In this document: positions 48,641 through 60,055 of the stretch, piece by piece
Layout of the letters: each line of letters starts with the position of its first letter
Position numbering within the stretch: position 1 is the first letter of the stretch
Assembly: GCF_000283155.1 (NCBI RefSeq)
Contig: NW_004454182.1
Span: forward strand, 2,931,873 to 2,995,872
Source: Ceratotherium simum simum
Taxonomy: Eukaryota > Chordata > Mammalia > Perissodactyla > Rhinocerotidae
DNA: 64,000 nt
Reading direction: 5' to 3'
Position numbers and translations under genes: made by a program
The notes under the pieces: generated by a model
What the model was told of the DNA's origin: nothing
Databases searched by the model: none
The model's input: only the letters and a program-made list of their open reading frames with translations

Positions 48641-48864
48641 CAGTGAATAGCAAACACTTTCTGTTTCAGGGCAGATAGTAAATACTTGAGTCTTTGCATG
48701 CCATGTAATCTTTGTTGCAGCTACTCAGCTCCGCCACTATACTACTAAAGCAGCCACAGACAAAATGTAAACAAATGTATGTGACTGTGTTACAATAAAA
48801 TTTTATTATGGACACACGAGACAGGCTGTATTTTGCCCATAGACCATAATTTACCTACTCCTGT
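48641..48864 (+). mobile_element. hAT-Charlie-type nonautonomous element
   Basis: cagtgaatagcaaacactttctgtttcagggcagatagtaaatac, gtctttgcatgccatgtaatctttgttgcagctactcagctc, cagacaaaatgtaaacaaatgtatgtgactgtgttacaataaaattttatt and the end ttacctactcctg agree in order with the family also seen inverted at 38543-38820. Confidence 0.75.
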
Positions 48865-49229
48865 TCTAGGACAAAGAGGGACAAGATCTTCCTATGCCTG
48901 CCTGGCTTCTTGCTCTCACACTCTCCGAAATCTCTCCCCTGTTGGGACTCTCTGAGAGACTTGTCTCCCCTAACAAGAGAATTAAATTCCAAATCTACAA
49001 GATTCCACATCTCCTTTGTGTGCTGTGCTGGCACCTTGGACATGGACACCAGGCATTATTCTTGTGCAGCCTAGCCAACATGTATCATGACCTCATATCT
49101 CAGTGTGGGACCTGTGTCTAAGTTTCTTGCTAGGGGACTTTTCACAGTTTAGAGCAAAATCTAAGCTTTCCCACCACAATTCCTCTAAAAGACTAGAACA
49201 CTCATCCCAAATTCTATTTCCAGTGATTG
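48865..49229. other. Unclassified, less AT-rich block
   Basis: Open frames on both strands (48855-49049 minus, 48894-49121 plus) lack domains. The texture (caagattccacatctcctttgtgtgctg) resembles an old LTR but I cannot assign it. Confidence 0.35.
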
Positions 49230-50052
49230 GATATCCAAAAGATCCTCAAAAATTCCATTTCTCATTTGCTCAGCTGAAAATACCAGACTCATTTTTCATT
49301 GTTTTCCCACTACATCCAATTCATTGGAAAATTGTGTTAACTATACTTGAAAATACATGCACTCCTCACCATCTCCGTGCTACCTCATAGTTTGAACATC
49401 ACCATCTCTTTTCTGGATTATTAAATCTACCATGTCACCTCAATCTATTTTTAATAAAGTAATTAGTCAATTAAAGCATTAATTTGATCTCATCACGATC
49501 CTCCCATGAGTGTCCATTTCAACCGGAGAAAAAAACCAAGGTCCTTACATTGGCGTACATGACCCTGGTGGACATGATCTGTGCTACCCCCATTCTTCCC
49601 CCCCTTACCTGCTCTCTGGGATCTGGCCACACTGGCCTCCTTGCTATTTCTTGACCACACTAGGCACACGTCCACACTAGAGCATTTCCTAGACAATTTT
49701 TCTCCATAGAATGCCCCTTCCTATCTCTGCTTAACCAGTGACCTCATCTCTTTCTCTTTTTTTGGTATAATTCCACATTCTTTTAAGTCCTGACTTGGCC
49801 AGTTACTTATTACTGCAACCATCCGCACTGCAACAACCACTCCACCTCTCAAAATATCTCTTCTCTGGCTTTACTTTTTCTTTTTTCATATACCAATCAT
49901 CACCTTCTCCCATACTCAAAATTCAAATTTTTATAAGTTGTATTTATTGTTCTTGACTTTCTCCAGCTACTAAATTGCAAACTCCTGAGGGCATGAATTT
50001 TTATCTGCTTTATTCGATGTGTTTTCCCAAGCTTCAAATTCAGTGCCAGACC
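49230..50052 (+). repeat. L2 LINE fragment (ORF2 end to 3' tail)
   Basis: Contains ttttctggattattaaatctacc, gatctcatcacgatcctcccatgagtgtccatttc, aaggtccttacattggcgtacatgaccctgg, gatctggccacactggcctccttgctatttcttgaccacac, catagaatgccccttcc, and then an L2 tail gcaaactcctgagggcatgaatttttatctgc. The order is correct over about 800 bp, making this the longest clear L2 in the window. Confidence 0.8.
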
Positions 50053-50055
50053 AGA

Positions 50056-50406
50056 CTGTAGATGAACCTCAAAAACATTATAGTAAGTAACAGAAGCTAG
50101 ATGCAAAAGGTCACATATTGCATGATTCGATTTATATGAAACATCCAGAACAGGTAAAACAATAAAGACAGAAAGCAGATTGGTGGTTGGAGCTGGGGGC
50201 AGGGATGAGGTGGAGAGGGGATGGCGAGTATCTGCTTAATGGTACAGGGTTTCCTTGTGGGGTGACAAAAAGGATTTGGAACTAAATAGAGGTGGTGGTT
50301 GCACAACATTGTAAATGTATTGAATGTCACTGAACAGTTTACTTTGAAATGGTTAATTTCATGTTTTATGGATTTCACTTCAATTTAAAAAACTTAAAAA
50401 AAAAAA
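50056..50406 (+). mobile_element. L1M 3' end with A-tail
   Basis: gatgaacctcaaaaacattatagtaagtaac, cacatattgcatgattcgatttatatgaaacatccagaacaggtaaaac, agattggtggttggagctgggggcaggg, ggtggttgcacaacattgtaaatg, and finally cacttcaatttaaaaaac plus an A-run match the 3' end of L1MC/ME-type elements. Strongly 5'-truncated, old copy. Confidence 0.85.
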
Positions 50407-53116
50407 GCATAAATTTCTATATAGTGCCTTCACCTGTAGAGACACTTATTAATATGAGTTCACCTACTTCAGGAACAGACTTGATGAAATCCGAAGCTGG
50501 GGACTGCTAGAGAGGTGGTATATGCAGCAATCATACAGTGTTTAATAATTGAAAGGACTCACAGGACTCCAAGTCATCCACCAAATGACACTGGTTTCAG
50601 TTTACCACATGTACTTGCCTTGGTCATTGCCCTCCATCCACAAAACATGATCTATAAGCACTAAGGCACATGGTACTATAACAAGCTGTGAAAGCACGAG
50701 ATACTTATAGCTATTATACCTGGATATCTTTCTTAAAAGATCATTTATTAGTTTAAAGGTTACACAATTCCATGTCTTTGTTGTTGAACAAGTCGTTTGC
50801 ATGTATTTAGGAAGCAACTGTTCCCATTATTACCTAAGAATGTGCCCTCTGTAATCCATAGACCTGTCCAATGGAAACCGAAAGACAGAGTGACATTAGA
50901 ATTATCACAAATATTCATGCAGCTGCATGAAGATACGTCACAAACTTAGATTACTCCAAACTGAATACTCCTTAAATCTGCCCAGACCAATTCTGGACCT
51001 TCAGCGACAAACAATGGAGGGTAATTTCTGCAGGCTTTGCCCTTATTGACGTCTTGTAATGTAGTGATTGCTCTTGCCCATTTTTTATGATGCTGTGAGG
51101 ATTACCCCTTTTTATCCTGCCCATTGAGCAGATTTTCTTTTCCTTCTTCAGTTATTGTACAGCTGCCTTACAATACAGTTACAATACAGCTGCCTTCCAG
51201 TTTGAATTTCAGACGTCTACCCTTGAGCTAACATCTGTAAACCATGCCTGCTAAACAATAGAAAATGGTCTGTTCAACTATGAATCAATTAAGTAATCAG
51301 AGGGGTCTAATGTAGGGCTCCAAGTCATAAGAGATTCCTGTTCAATTATGATGGGTACCCCTGGTGATGCTCTGACACATATTATTGAATATGATCTATT
51401 TGGAGGATGCATTTTCCTCCCTTTTAGAATATTGTTCTGACATAACCCATAACATGATAGGCTTTTCAGGTCTTAAAATATTATTATCTCCTTCTGTAAC
51501 AGAAACAATTTCAATTGAAGTTCAATGATAGATGAGCAATCGCCTCTCAAAGGGAGTATATCCGGAGGGAAACTCAGGGAATTTTCTAATCCAAAATCCT
51601 CACTGTCGCCACTGGTTGGCAGTTATGGGTTTTTGCCAAAGGTTCTTGTCTGTGTGTGAGCTGCTGATACTTCTGAAGCCATTTGAACATCAGAATAGTG
51701 TGACCCCAAAGGAATCTACTGGGTGATGGCTCTTTGAGGCTCTAAGAGAGCCTGCAGTTGCTTAGAACATCATATAAAGCCACCATTTTTTCCTCATAAT
51801 TTTGTGAATAAGATCTACTAAAGTTTCCAGGTGTGACAGATGATGCCTCCACAAATCAAATAACCCCTTCAAATCTTATGCATCTTGTTTTGATTTCAGA
51901 GCTGGCCGAGACAATAACCTATTTTTATTTGTTTGAGGAATATCGCCAATGGCTCTGGCCTATGTTATTCTTCATAATTTTAACATTTATTTGGGGACCT
52001 GTACTTCAGCTCGACAGCCCCTCCCTCGTGGTTGTATGTTTAGTTAGTATTTGAAATTTAATTTTAGCTTAACATTCAAGTTGAGATATCATCATTAAAT
52101 AATAAGTATAACAAATCACTATATTTTTCCATTGCATCAAATGTAAGTCTCATCTCACCAAGTTATGGATATAAGCAGGGAAACTTAAATATCCCTGAGA
52201 AAGCACAGTAAATAAGTATTGGAGTCCATCGCACATGAATTCAAACTGGCTTTGATTTTCTTACAAGAGAGAAATTAAGAAGAAAGTGTTAGCCAAGTTA
52301 ATCACAGAGTACTAATCTCCTTCATCTTCCTGCCCAGCTTGAATTGTTAATAACATATTGAACATATCTGATGCTCTTGGAGGTACAAATGTATTCAATC
52401 CTCTGTAATTTATAGCAAAACTTCAGGATTCATATGTTTTTCTTATAGGCCACTGAAAAAAGAATTTGTGGGTACTAATATAATTATATTTAACATGTTT
52501 TGAAATTTAAGGCAAATGTTCTTGATGACATCTAGGTATTTTGCATTGTTTTGTCATATTGTATTGTTTTATTATTTTGTACTGTTTTAATATAAGCATC
52601 AGAATGCTTTTACTTAATTCTAAAGGTTCCATCAAGAATGCCCAATTAAAATAGGACAGAGTAGATTTTCACGAAAATCTACTCCTGTCATATCACCTTC
52701 AGACATCACATTTATTGTAGTAATATAGTCGTGTATGGGTGATGTAAAAACCATTATAACTTTCATTGGCTCCTATTTTAAGCTATATTTTTACTGTTAT
52801 GCCTTCTGCTTACATCATCATATCCCCCTAACTTAATTATACTGGTTTTACCTTTCAATTCAATAAGTTTGTGTATGGTACTACATTGTTTACCAGTGTC
52901 CAGTGATCCCAATGAAATTCCTTCACCACACTAAGGGCGTTTTACTTATAACAGCACAAACAGTCTGAAGTTCCCTTCTTGGGACTGTGCCAAGAAATGC
53001 TGACAGCTCTTCACTCAGAATCATAATCCTTCTTTTACCTTACACAATATTAATTGGCACTGGTTATAGAAGATCTGTAGATCCCTCTCCTGCATTTTCA
53101 TGGGATTTTTTTAAAT
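50407..53116. other. Unclassified 2.7-kb stretch
   Basis: No gene and no repeat I can name. A local duplication around 51155-51205 repeats tacagctgcctt and acaatacag. The plus-strand frame at 51833-52054 (73 codons) contains one hydrophobic span 'LWPMLFFIILTFIW' that could be a membrane segment, but no homologue was recognised. About 50450-52060 is less AT-rich and might be an old ERV interior. Confidence 0.35.
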
Positions 53117-53437
53117 AGACTGGATGGTTTATAAACAATAAAAAATTTTCTCATGGTTTTGGGGGCTAGACGTCTGAGATCAGGTTGCTACCACGGTCAG
53201 GTTTTGGTGAGGACCCTCTTTCAGGTTAGACTGCAGACTTCTTATTGTATTCTTACATGGCAGAAAGAAAGCTAGAGAGTTCTCTAAGGTCCCTTTTATA
53301 AAGGCACAAATTCCATTCAGGAGGGCTCCAATCTTGTGAACTAATTACCTGCTGAAGGCCCCACCTCTTAACACCATACTCTGGGGGTTAGGATTTCAAC
53401 ATATGAATTTTGGTGGTACACAAATATTCAGCCCACT
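53117..53437 (-). repeat. Left (3') LTR of the MaLR element, end-truncated
   Basis: agactggatggtttataaacaat, ctcatggttttgggggctagacgtctgagatcagg, ttataaaggcacaaattcc, gggggttaggatttcaacatatgaattttgg and attcagccca match the right LTR. The roughly 40 bases before agactgg, present in the other LTR as the ctataacaaagtacc part, are not seen here. Confidence 0.8.
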
Positions 53438-54113
53438 GCTTTTAGCCCCCAACCCTCCAAAATTCATGTCCTTCTCACACGCAAAACATGTTCATTCCAT
53501 CTCAACCGCCCCAAAAGTCTTAGCTTATTCCAGCATCAACTCTACAGTCTAAAGTCCAAAGTGTCATCTAAATATCACCTAAATCAGATATGGGTCAGTC
53601 TCAAGGTACAATCTATCCTGAGGCAAAATTCCTCTCCAACTGTGAACCTGTGAAACCAAACAAGTTGTGTGCCTCCAAAATACAATGGGGGGACAGGCGT
53701 AGGATAGACATTTCCATGCCCAAAGGGAAAAATAGGTAAGAAGAAAAGGGTAAGGGCTCCCAAGTAAGTCTAAAACCTAATAGGGCAAACATTAGACCTC
53801 AAGCCTCAAGGATAATCCTCCTCGCCTGGGGACTTTGCCCTCCAGCTCCCCAGGGAAGGCAGTTTCGCCTCCTTGGCTCTCCCAGGCTGAGACTGTGGCC
53901 CTGCAACTCCAGGTGGCCCTGCTCCCAAGGCTCCACTGGGTACAGCTCACACCATAGCTCTCTGGGGGGCCCCACCCCTGAGGCACTGGGAGGGAGCATC
54001 CTGGCCTGTCTGAACTGGTGAGGCAGCCCCACCATTTGAAACCGTTCTACCCCCTGGGCCCTTGCACTCTGTGAGTGGCAGCCCTGATGATCTCTGAATC
54101 ACCTTCTGTGGTC

Positions 54114-54360
54114 ATTCTTCCCTTGTCTTTTTTTTTTTAAAGAAAGATTTTATTTATTTATTTTTTTTCCCCAAAGCCCCAGTAGATAGTTGTATGTCAT
54201 AGCTGCACATCCTTCTAGTTGCTGTATGTGGGACGCGGCCTCAGCATGGCCGGAGAAGCGGTGCGTCGGTGCGCGCCCAGGATCCGAACCCGGGCCGCCA
54301 GCAGCGGAGCGCGCGCACTTAACCGCTAAGCCACAGGGCCGGCCCAATTCTTCCCTTGTC
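54114..54360 (-). mobile_element. CpG-rich, young ERE SINE with 14-bp target duplication
   Basis: Insert 54128-54346 on the minus strand. The duplication attcttcccttgtc is identical at 54114-54127 and 54347-54360. The head half keeps the CpG dinucleotides (ggatccgaacccgggccgcc, cggagcgcgcgcacttaacc), including the B box at 54280-54289. The tail half differs from the other copies: instead of gaggaagattggc blocks it has aaagattttatttattta and ccccaaagccccagtagatag, so it belongs to another ERE subfamily. Confidence 0.95.
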
Positions 54361-55073
54361 ATAAAGAATAGCTCCTGGCTTCTATTGAGATGGCTAAGTC
54401 CATGGTTCATATCCATACTAATCTCCTTATCTAAGAATCAGTTGAACACTCCTGTTGTTCTCTCCTGAACACACTTTCTTATTTTTTGCAATATGGAAAG
54501 TCTGAGAATTTTCTAAATCTTTAAGCTCTAGTTCTTTTTTGGCATAATAATTATGTCTTCAAGTCATTTCTCTCTTCTAACATTTTACTTTAAGCAGTCA
54601 CGAGAAACCAAGCAACTTCTTCACCACTTTGCTTAGAAATATCTTCAGCTAAACATCCAACTTCTTCACTTGCCAGTTCTACCTTCCACAAAACCGTAGA
54701 ACATGAGCACAATTCAACCAAGTTCTTTGCTACTCTATAACAAGGATCACTTTTTCTCCATTGCCCAATAATATGTTCCTCATTTCCTTCTGAGATCTCA
54801 TCAGAATGGCCTATCCTGTCCATTTTTCTACCAACATTCTGTTTGTGATTATTTAGGTATTCTCTAAGAAGATATGTTTTCTCTACAGCTCTCCTGTTTT
54901 CTTTCTGAGCCCTCACCAGAATTGCCTTTAAAATTCAGATAAGGACAATCTAGGTTTTTAATAAGATGTACCACAAAATTCTTCCAGCCTCTCCCCATTA
55001 CCCAGTTCTAAAGCTGCTTTAACATTTTTTGGTATTTGTTATAGCAACACCTTCACTCCTTGGTACCAATTTC

Positions 55074-55441
55074 TATCTTAGTCAATTTAGGCTGCTATAA
55101 CAAAGTACCATAAACTGGGTGGCTTATAAGCAATAGAAATTTATCTCCCACAGTTCTGGAAGCTGGATGTCTGATATCAGGGCGCCAGCATTGTTGGATT
55201 CTGGTGAAAGCCCTCTTCCAGGTTGCAGACAGCTGACTTCTTGTTGTATCCTTACACAGTAGAAAGAGAGTGAGAGAGCTTCTCTATGGTCTCTTTTATA
55301 AGGGCACAAATCCCATTCTTGAGGATTCCACCTTCATGATCTAATTACCTCTCAAAGTCCCTACCTCCTAATGCCATTATATTTGAGGTTAAGATTTCAA
55401 CATATGAATTTTGGCGAAACCAAATATTCAGCACATTGTAG
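55074..55441 (-). repeat. Right (5') LTR of the MaLR element
   Basis: Complete-looking LTR in antisense: tatcttagtcaatttaggctgctataacaaagtaccataaactgggtggc, cccacagttctggaagctggatgtctgatatcagg, ttttataagggcacaaatccc, ttaagatttcaacatatgaattttgg and attcagcacattg. Pairs with 53117-53437. Confidence 0.85.
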
Positions 55442-55787
55442 TCACAAATGCATAAAAACATTTGTATAAGTGTGTTAAATACATTCCAGAATTGGCTCAT
55501 CAGGAAGCTATTGATATCAGTCCACAAAATGATTTAAGTCTGACTCATTATCACTGTTTTGGCTCTCTCTCGATTCTCTTCTTCTATGAACTACAGTCTC
55601 TAGTGCGATTATCCATCAGACGGTGTTGTTTCTCAATCAAAGGAAATATCCACTCAACTCCCTTTTGGCATCATGTCCCTGCTTTTTATAGACAGCATCA
55701 TCTGCCATAGCTTGGCAGACCTAGCAGCCTCCAATTCATTGTCAGATATTTTAATTTTCACCAAAGTGGCCAAAAGCATCCAAGAGA
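55442..55787. other. Anonymous stretch
   Basis: Nothing recognised. An 82-codon plus-strand frame (55462-55710) has no domain. Confidence 0.4.
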
Positions 55788-56328
55788 CCTAAGGTAGCCA
55801 GCCTCCAATGTGGCCCCCAATAATCTACACCTTATGGTATTCATACCCTTCCATACTGTACTAGGATTGGTCTCTGTAACTAATAGCCTATGGCAAAAGT
55901 AATGGTATATCACCTGTGAGATTAAGTTATGAGAGACTGAGTTTTCCATCTTGGGAGCTCTCTCCTTAGCTCATAAACCCTCTTGAATGACTTGCTAAGA
56001 AGAGATCAACCGCATTTTGTGAGAATCCTCATGGAGATGTCCTCACAGCAAGGAAATGAAGCCTCAGACCAATATCTATCAAGAGACTCAGGCCTATCAA
56101 AAACCATATGAGTAAGTTTGAAAGAGGATTCTCTAGGCCCAGTGGAGCCTTGAGATGACTGCAACCCAGACTGACAGGTAGACTGAAGTACTTTGAGAGA
56201 CCCTGAAACAGAATCATCCCCCTGGCTGCTCCCATATTCCTCACCCAGAGAAATGGTATGATAATTAAGGTTAATTATGAGCTGCTAAGTCTTAAGTGTT
56301 TGTTATGAAGCAAGAGATAACTAATGTA
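55788..56328 (+). mobile_element. MaLR LTR, MLT1 type
   Basis: gtagccagcctccaatgtggcccccaataatctacacc, ctatggcaaaagtaatggtatatcacctgtgagattaagttatgagagactg, gagccttgagatgactgcaaccc, tgagagaccctgaaacagaatcatcc, cccagagaaatgg and agagataactaatg appear in MLT1 order. Solo and diverged, with no second LTR near. Confidence 0.85.
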
Positions 56329-56339
56329 GTACTGAGTGC

Positions 56340-58695
56340 TATGTTGACTTGCAATCTATCTAAAATTTTAAAAATCTATTTGGAAGTAAAAATAAAATTA
56401 CAACTTATCAAAATTTGTGGTATGCAGTGAGTAGTGGTTAGAAGGAAGTTTGTAGCATTGAATGCATATATTAGACAGGAAAAAAACTCTAAAATCAATA
56501 TATAAACCTCCAACTTAGGAAATTATCACAAGAAGAGAAAATTAAACATAAATAAGCATAAAAAAAGAAATAATCAAAACTAGAGCAGAAATCAATGTAA
56601 TTGATAATATGACATCAATAAAGAAAATCAACGAACCCGAAAGCTGGTTCTTTCAAAAGATGAAGAAAATTACTAAATATCTAGCCAGGCTAACCAAGAA
56701 CAAAAAAGAGAAAACACAAATTATTAATATAAGAAAAGAAAGAGGGGCTGTCACTCCTGATCCCACAAACATTAAATAGATAATAAAGAAATATTATGAA
56801 CAACTCTATACCCACACATTGGATAACTTAGATAAATGAAAAAATCCCTTGAGAGAAAAAAATCTACCTAAACTCACACAAGGAAATATAGATAATCTGA
56901 ATAGATATATATCCATTAATAAAATTGAATCAATAGTTAATAACTTTCCACAATAGAAAGCACCAGACCCAGAATGTTTCACTGGTGAATTCTACCAAAT
57001 ATTTAAGGAAGTAAAGATAATAATTCTCTATAGTCTCTTCCAGAAGATATAAGCAGAGGGAATAATTCCTAACTCATTCTATGAGGTCAGCATTACCCTA
57101 ATGCTAAAACCATGCAAAGATATTAAAAGAAATAAAAAATACAGATTGATGTCTCCTATGAATATAAATGCAAAAGTCCTCAACAATGTAAATTGAACAA
57201 TGTGTAAAAATAACTGTACACCATGACCAAGCAGAATTTATTCCAGATATTTAAGGCTGGTTCAACTTTTGAAAATCAGCTAATGTAATCCATCACATCA
57301 ACTGATCAAAGATGAAAAATCATATGATTATGTCAATAGATAGAGAAAAAAGAATTGAGAAAACCCAATATCCATCCATGATAAAAAACTCTCAACAAAC
57401 TAGGAATACAGCAATATTTCCTCAACTTGATAAAGAATATCTACAAAAAACCTACAGCTAGCACCATACTTAGTGGTGAGAAACTAGATGTTTTCCTGCT
57501 AAGATCAGGAACAAGGCAAGGATGTCCACTCATACCAATCTTATTCACCGTAGTACTGGAAGTCTTTCCTAATGCAGTAAGGCAAGAAAACAAAATAAAC
57601 AGTATATAGATCAGAAAGGAAGAAATAAAACTGTCTTTGTCATGGATTAAATGATTATCTAGGTAGAAAATCCCAAAGAGTAAACAAAAACCTGATACTA
57701 ATAAGCAATTATACCAAGTTTGCAGGATACAAGATTAATATACAAAAAGCATTGGTTTCCTACATACCAGCTTGGAATTTGAAATTGAAAACACAACACC
57801 ATTTATATTAGCACCAAAAAAAAAAAATAATAAGTACTTAGGTATAAATTTAACATAGTATGTATAAGATCTACAAGTAGAAAACTACAAAACTCTTATA
57901 AAACAAATTTTTAAAAAGATCTTAATAAATGGAGACATATTGCATGTTCATAGATAGGAAGGCTCAATATCATTAAGACGTCATTCTTCCCAAATTGATG
58001 TATGGATTCAATGCAATACCAGTCAAAAATCCCAGCAAGTTATTCTGTGGATATCGATAAACTGATTCTGAAGTTTATATAGAAAGACAAAACTCAGAAT
58101 AGCCAAACAATATTGAAAAGAAAAACAAAGTTGGAGGACTGATGCAATCTGAATGCAAGATTTATTATAAACCTACATTAATTAAGATAGTGTAGTATTG
58201 CCAAAAAAATAGAGAAGTAGAATAGAATAGAAACCTCAGAAATAGACTTACAAATACAATGAAACAGAATAGAGAATCCAGAAATACTCAAAAATATAAT
58301 CAACTGATTTTCAACAAAGGTGATATTTTTTTCAAATATTTGATAAATGGCTTGTATCCAAAATATACAAAGAACCCTCAAAACACAATAATAAGAAAAT
58401 AAAACACCCAACTAAAAAATAAGTAAAAGTTCTGATCAGATACCTCATTGAAGAAGATATATTGATGGCAAATAAGCATATGTAAAGATACTCCACATCA
58501 TGTGTCATTAAGGAATTGAAAATTAAAATGACATTGTGAAACCAGTGCACACCTATTGGAATGGCTAAAATCCCAAAGTGACAAACACCAAACACTGATG
58601 AGGATGTGGAACAACAGTAACTCTCATTCATTGCTAGTGGCAATGTAAAGTGTATTTGCCATATGATTGAAATATAGATCATTTGAACAGTTTAG
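56340..58695 (+). mobile_element. 5'-truncated old L1: ORF2 linker, RT, C-terminus, 3' end
   Basis: Begins in the ORF2 linker (gtggttagaaggaagtttgtagcattgaatgc), continues through the pre-RT helices, the reverse transcriptase core (57427-57660) and the thumb/C-terminal area (ggaggactgatgcaatctgaatgcaag). At about 58315 it jumps, skipping some 350 bases or more, to ataaatggcttgtatccaaaatatac, and goes on to the ORF2 end and 3' region (gatactccacatcatg; gaggatgtggaacaacagtaactctcattcattgc). Many stops. No tail was seen on this copy. Confidence 0.85.
57427..57609 (+). pseudogene. L1 reverse transcriptase fragment, 60 codons
   Basis: The frame carries the conserved 'RSGTRQGCPL' motif of LINE reverse transcriptase at residues 27-36, followed by 'IPILFTVVLEV'. 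In intact L1 the catalytic FADD motif comes about 35 residues later. At 57641-57650 the matching bases read catggattaa, so the two aspartates are lost and a stop is created. This copy cannot make active polymerase. Confidence 0.88.
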
Positions 58696-59290
58696 AGACA
58701 CCAGAAAGAAACTCACAAACGTAGTCAACCGATTTTTTTTTTTTTTTTTTTGGTGAAGAAGATCAGCACCGAGCTAACATCTGTTGCCAATCCTCCTCTT
58801 TTTGCTGAGGAAGATTGGCCCTGGGCTAACATCCTTGCCCATCTTCCTCTACATTATATGGGATGCTGCCACAGCATGTCTTGATAAGCGGTGCATCGGT
58901 CCATGCCCGAGATCCAAACCTGCAAACCCCGAGCCGCCAAAGTGGAGTGTGCGAACTTAACCGCTATGCCACCCTGCAGGCCCCCATAGTCAACTGATTT
59001 TTGACAAAGGTTCAAACACAATTCAATGGAGAAAGAATAGTAATTTCGAGAAATAATGTTGGAAAAATTGGATATTCATAAACAAAAAAAGTGAACTTCA
59101 ATGCATATCTTAAAAAATATACAAAACTCAACTCAAGCTGGCAAAAAACCTGAATATATAAACAAAAACTATGAGACATTTGCAAGAAAATGGGAAGTTT
59201 TTGAGACATTGGGTTAGGAAAAAATTACTTAGGTGTAATACCAAAGGCATGATCCATAGAAGAAAATATTGAGAGAAAAACGTATTGCTG
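58696..59290 (+). mobile_element. Second L1 ORF2 piece, split by an ERE
   Basis: Starts ccagaaagaaactcac (58701), is interrupted by the ERE, and continues with tcaactgatttttgacaaagg, attcaatggagaaagaatag, gagacattgggttagg and ccaaaggcatgatccatagaagaaaatattgag. This is the ORF2 C-terminal stretch that the preceding L1 copy skips, now placed after that copy's 3' region. Confidence 0.75.
58722..59002 (-). mobile_element. ERE SINE with target-site duplication, inside L1
   Basis: Element about 58736-58986: long T-run, gaagatcagcaccgagctaac, gaggaagattggccctgggctaac, ttatatgggatgctgccacagc, B box region gagatccaaacc and decayed head ccctgcaggccccc. The duplication tagtcaac(c/t)gattt is at 58722-58735 and 58987-59000 with one mismatch. 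Confidence 0.93.
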
Positions 59291-60005
59291 ACAAAAGTGT
59301 TGATACTAGCACGGAGAGAATTTTAAATAACTATGATTAACATGTTAACAGCTCCATTCCAAAGGTGAAAAATATGCATGTTTGCATGTGATAATAGCAC
59401 AACAGAGTAGGTAGGGAATAGAGTTATATAGAAAGTTTTTTTGTAAACCATTGATTTTAAATTAGCATTAGCCCAAACTAGATTTGTATTGTTGAGATGT
59501 TAATTTTAATATTCGGAGCAATCGTTAAGAAAATAATTTAGTATAGTAAAAGAAACAACCAAGGAATTAAAATAATACAACAGAAAAGGTCTATATAGCA
59601 AAAGAAAAGGCAGTTATAGAGAAATAGAGAAACAAACAAAAACGACTTTAAATACAAATAGGAAACAAAAGACATAAAGATTATAGGAATGATAGTGTAG
59701 GACTTAGTACACAAACAAGAGGAATGGTATTTTGAGCAGGGAGTCCATTGCAAAAATGTGTGGTTTACTGAATGTAACCTAAATATTTTACAAGTAGAAT
59801 CTTCATAACTAATTTTGTTGAAGCCTGTAAATTGATGTTCTTTTTTTCTCACGGATAGACGGCAATCATACTGAAGAAAATTCTTCCATTAGTAAGATGG
59901 AAAATAGAGTAAGAATTATAGAGCATAACAAGGAAAGTGAAAATATGGGCATCTGAAAATTTTAAAAATACATATATATGCTATATGTATAAATTTCTCA
60001 CATCT
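59290..60005 (+). mobile_element. Possible L1 ORF1/ORF2-junction debris
   Basis: aattttaaataactatgattaacatgttaa (about 59320) and gaaaaggcagttatagagaaatagagaaac (about 59603) resemble L1 sequence around ORF1 and the start of ORF2, which is upstream of the pieces to the left. Matches are weak and separated by unassigned AT-rich DNA. Confidence 0.35.
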
Positions 60006-60055
60006 TGTGTGTGTGTGTATGTGTGTGTGTGTGTGTATGCGTGTGTTTGTGTGTA
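60006..60055 (+). repeat. (GT)n microsatellite, interrupted
   Basis: About 50 bp of gtgtgt with tat, gcg and ttt interruptions. It creates cysteine/valine-rich and threonine/histidine-rich open frames that are not genes. Confidence 0.93.

Larger units (their letters stand above)
53117..55441 (-). mobile_element. Two-LTR MaLR element (MST-like), with ERE inside
   Basis: A 2.3-kb ERVL-MaLR element on the minus strand: 5' LTR at the right (about 55074-55441), internal region (about 53438-55073), 3' LTR at the left (about 53117-53437). Next to the 5' LTR is ttggtaccaa, a primer-binding-site-like word. Next to the 3' LTR, minus-strand ggagggttgggggc fits a polypurine tract. MaLR interiors encode no working proteins, and only stop-rich, short frames are seen. 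An ERE was inserted at 54114-54360. Confidence 0.8.

Noticed and set aside
51226..51241. gagctaacatctgt, a word typical of ERE tails, as a ninth-family fragment
   Set aside because: Only about 14 bases match and the flanks show no further ERE sequence, so chance similarity is more likely.
54590..54916. 108-codon minus-strand open frame in the MaLR interior
   Set aside because: MaLR interiors do not encode known intact proteins. No protease, RT or gag motif is visible, and the length is within chance for this region.
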